Of a stretch of 15,755 nucleotides of DNA, positions 15,558-15,755 are shown one piece after another (the first letter of the stretch is position 1; each line of letters begins with the position of its first letter). A model generated the notes under the pieces. That model had not been told where the DNA came from. It saw only the letters and a program-made list of their open reading frames with translations, and did no database searches. The stretch covers positions 1 to 15,755 of the forward strand of contig JAKPAQ010000290.1 of the NCBI GenBank assembly GCA_029779385.1. Direction: 5' to 3'. Both the position numbers and the translations under genes were made by a program. Source of the stretch: Actinomycetes bacterium (lineage in GTDB: Bacteria > Actinomycetota > Actinomycetes > Propionibacteriales > Nocardioidaceae).

Positions 15558-15755
15558 ATGAGCAACCACGAAGATGACCTCGTAGACATGACTGGCTTGA
15601 CCAAGCGTCAGCGACGTATCTTGGTGTTCCTCAAAAATCACATTGACTCGCACGGCTATCCGCCGAGCATGCGCGAGGTTGGCGCTGCCTGTGAACTTGC
15701 CAGCACTTCATCGGTCTCGCACCAGTTGCGGATGCTTGAGCGAAAGGGCTTTATC
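15558..15755 (+). CDS. lexA: SOS repressor LexA (3' part outside window)
   Basis: LexA represses the SOS regulon and cleaves itself when RecA filaments form on single-stranded DNA. Only the first 66 residues are in the window. They contain most of the winged-helix DNA-binding domain: [16 protein letters not shown] (14-29), [13 protein letters not shown], the recognition region [18 protein letters not shown] (49-66). The self-cleavage site and Ser/Lys dyad lie beyond the edge. The ATG at 15558 is preferred because it gives a normal short N-tail and sits just after a promoter-like element; a second in-frame ATG is at 15588. It diverges from the LysM gene across a 192-base region with LexA-box-like sites, so it is probably autoregulated. 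Confidence 0.95.
   Translation, partial: MSNHEDDLVDMTGLTKRQRRILVFLKNHIDSHGYPPSMREVGAACELASTSSVSHQLRMLERKGFI

Noticed and set aside
14988..15653. A 221-residue version of the LysM protein starting at 15653
   Set aside because: It would run antisense through lexA and the SOS control region. The ATG at 15365 has an excellent Shine-Dalgarno and gives a normal tail-membrane segment-LysM layout.

Overview
The window is a compact, high-GC chromosomal segment from an actinobacterium (phylum Actinomycetota). The assignment rests on gene content and order. A lexA gene diverges from a small LysM membrane protein, followed by nrdR and the B12-dependent ribonucleotide reductase nrdJ. This resembles the lexA / Rv2719c / nrdR neighbourhood of Mycobacterium and the nrdRJ operon of Streptomyces. 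LexA-box-like sites of the actinobacterial type (TCGAAC-N4-GTTCGA) agree. The genus cannot be fixed from sequence alone. No rRNA, tRNA, insertion sequence, phage gene or CRISPR array was seen.

Layout: (1) 1-7333, plus strand: recC (5' end outside the window), recB and recD, joined by ATGA stop/start overlaps, encode the RecBCD helicase-nuclease. (2) 7338-10714, minus strand: an FAD-dependent ferredoxin-reductase-type oxidoreductase, a TetR-family repressor and a 14-helix DHA2-type MFS exporter. The repressor and exporter overlap by ATGA. The repressor has its own promoter, with a 13-bp palindrome in the spacer and almost no leader. (3) 10753-10798: a strong hairpin terminator for the next unit. 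(4) 10820-14217, minus strand: nrdR-nrdJ, overlapping by ATGA. Its control region (about 14221-14390) holds a good sigma70-type promoter, two tandem NrdR boxes three helical turns apart, and an unexpected row of same-orientation DnaA-box-like 9-mers. (5) 14444-15365, minus strand: an unknown four-helix membrane protein and a LysM single-pass protein resembling the SOS division inhibitors YneA and Rv2719c/ChiZ. (6) 15366-15557: the divergent intergenic region with two strong SOS boxes, a weaker third one, and a perfect 17-bp inverted repeat that joins the two strong boxes. (7) 15558-15755: the start of lexA (plus strand), running out of the window.

The genes fit a genome-maintenance theme. RecBCD processes double-strand breaks and loads RecA, RecA filament triggers LexA self-cleavage, and loss of LexA should release lexA and the LysM division suppressor. 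NrdR/NrdJ sets the dNTP supply for repair and replication. The oxidoreductase-TetR-MFS block looks like an unrelated efflux/redox cassette between them. The parts most worth a second look are the SOS-box/inverted-repeat arrangement at 15466-15526, the DnaA-box-like row at 14265-14326, and the unknown membrane protein at 14444-14896.
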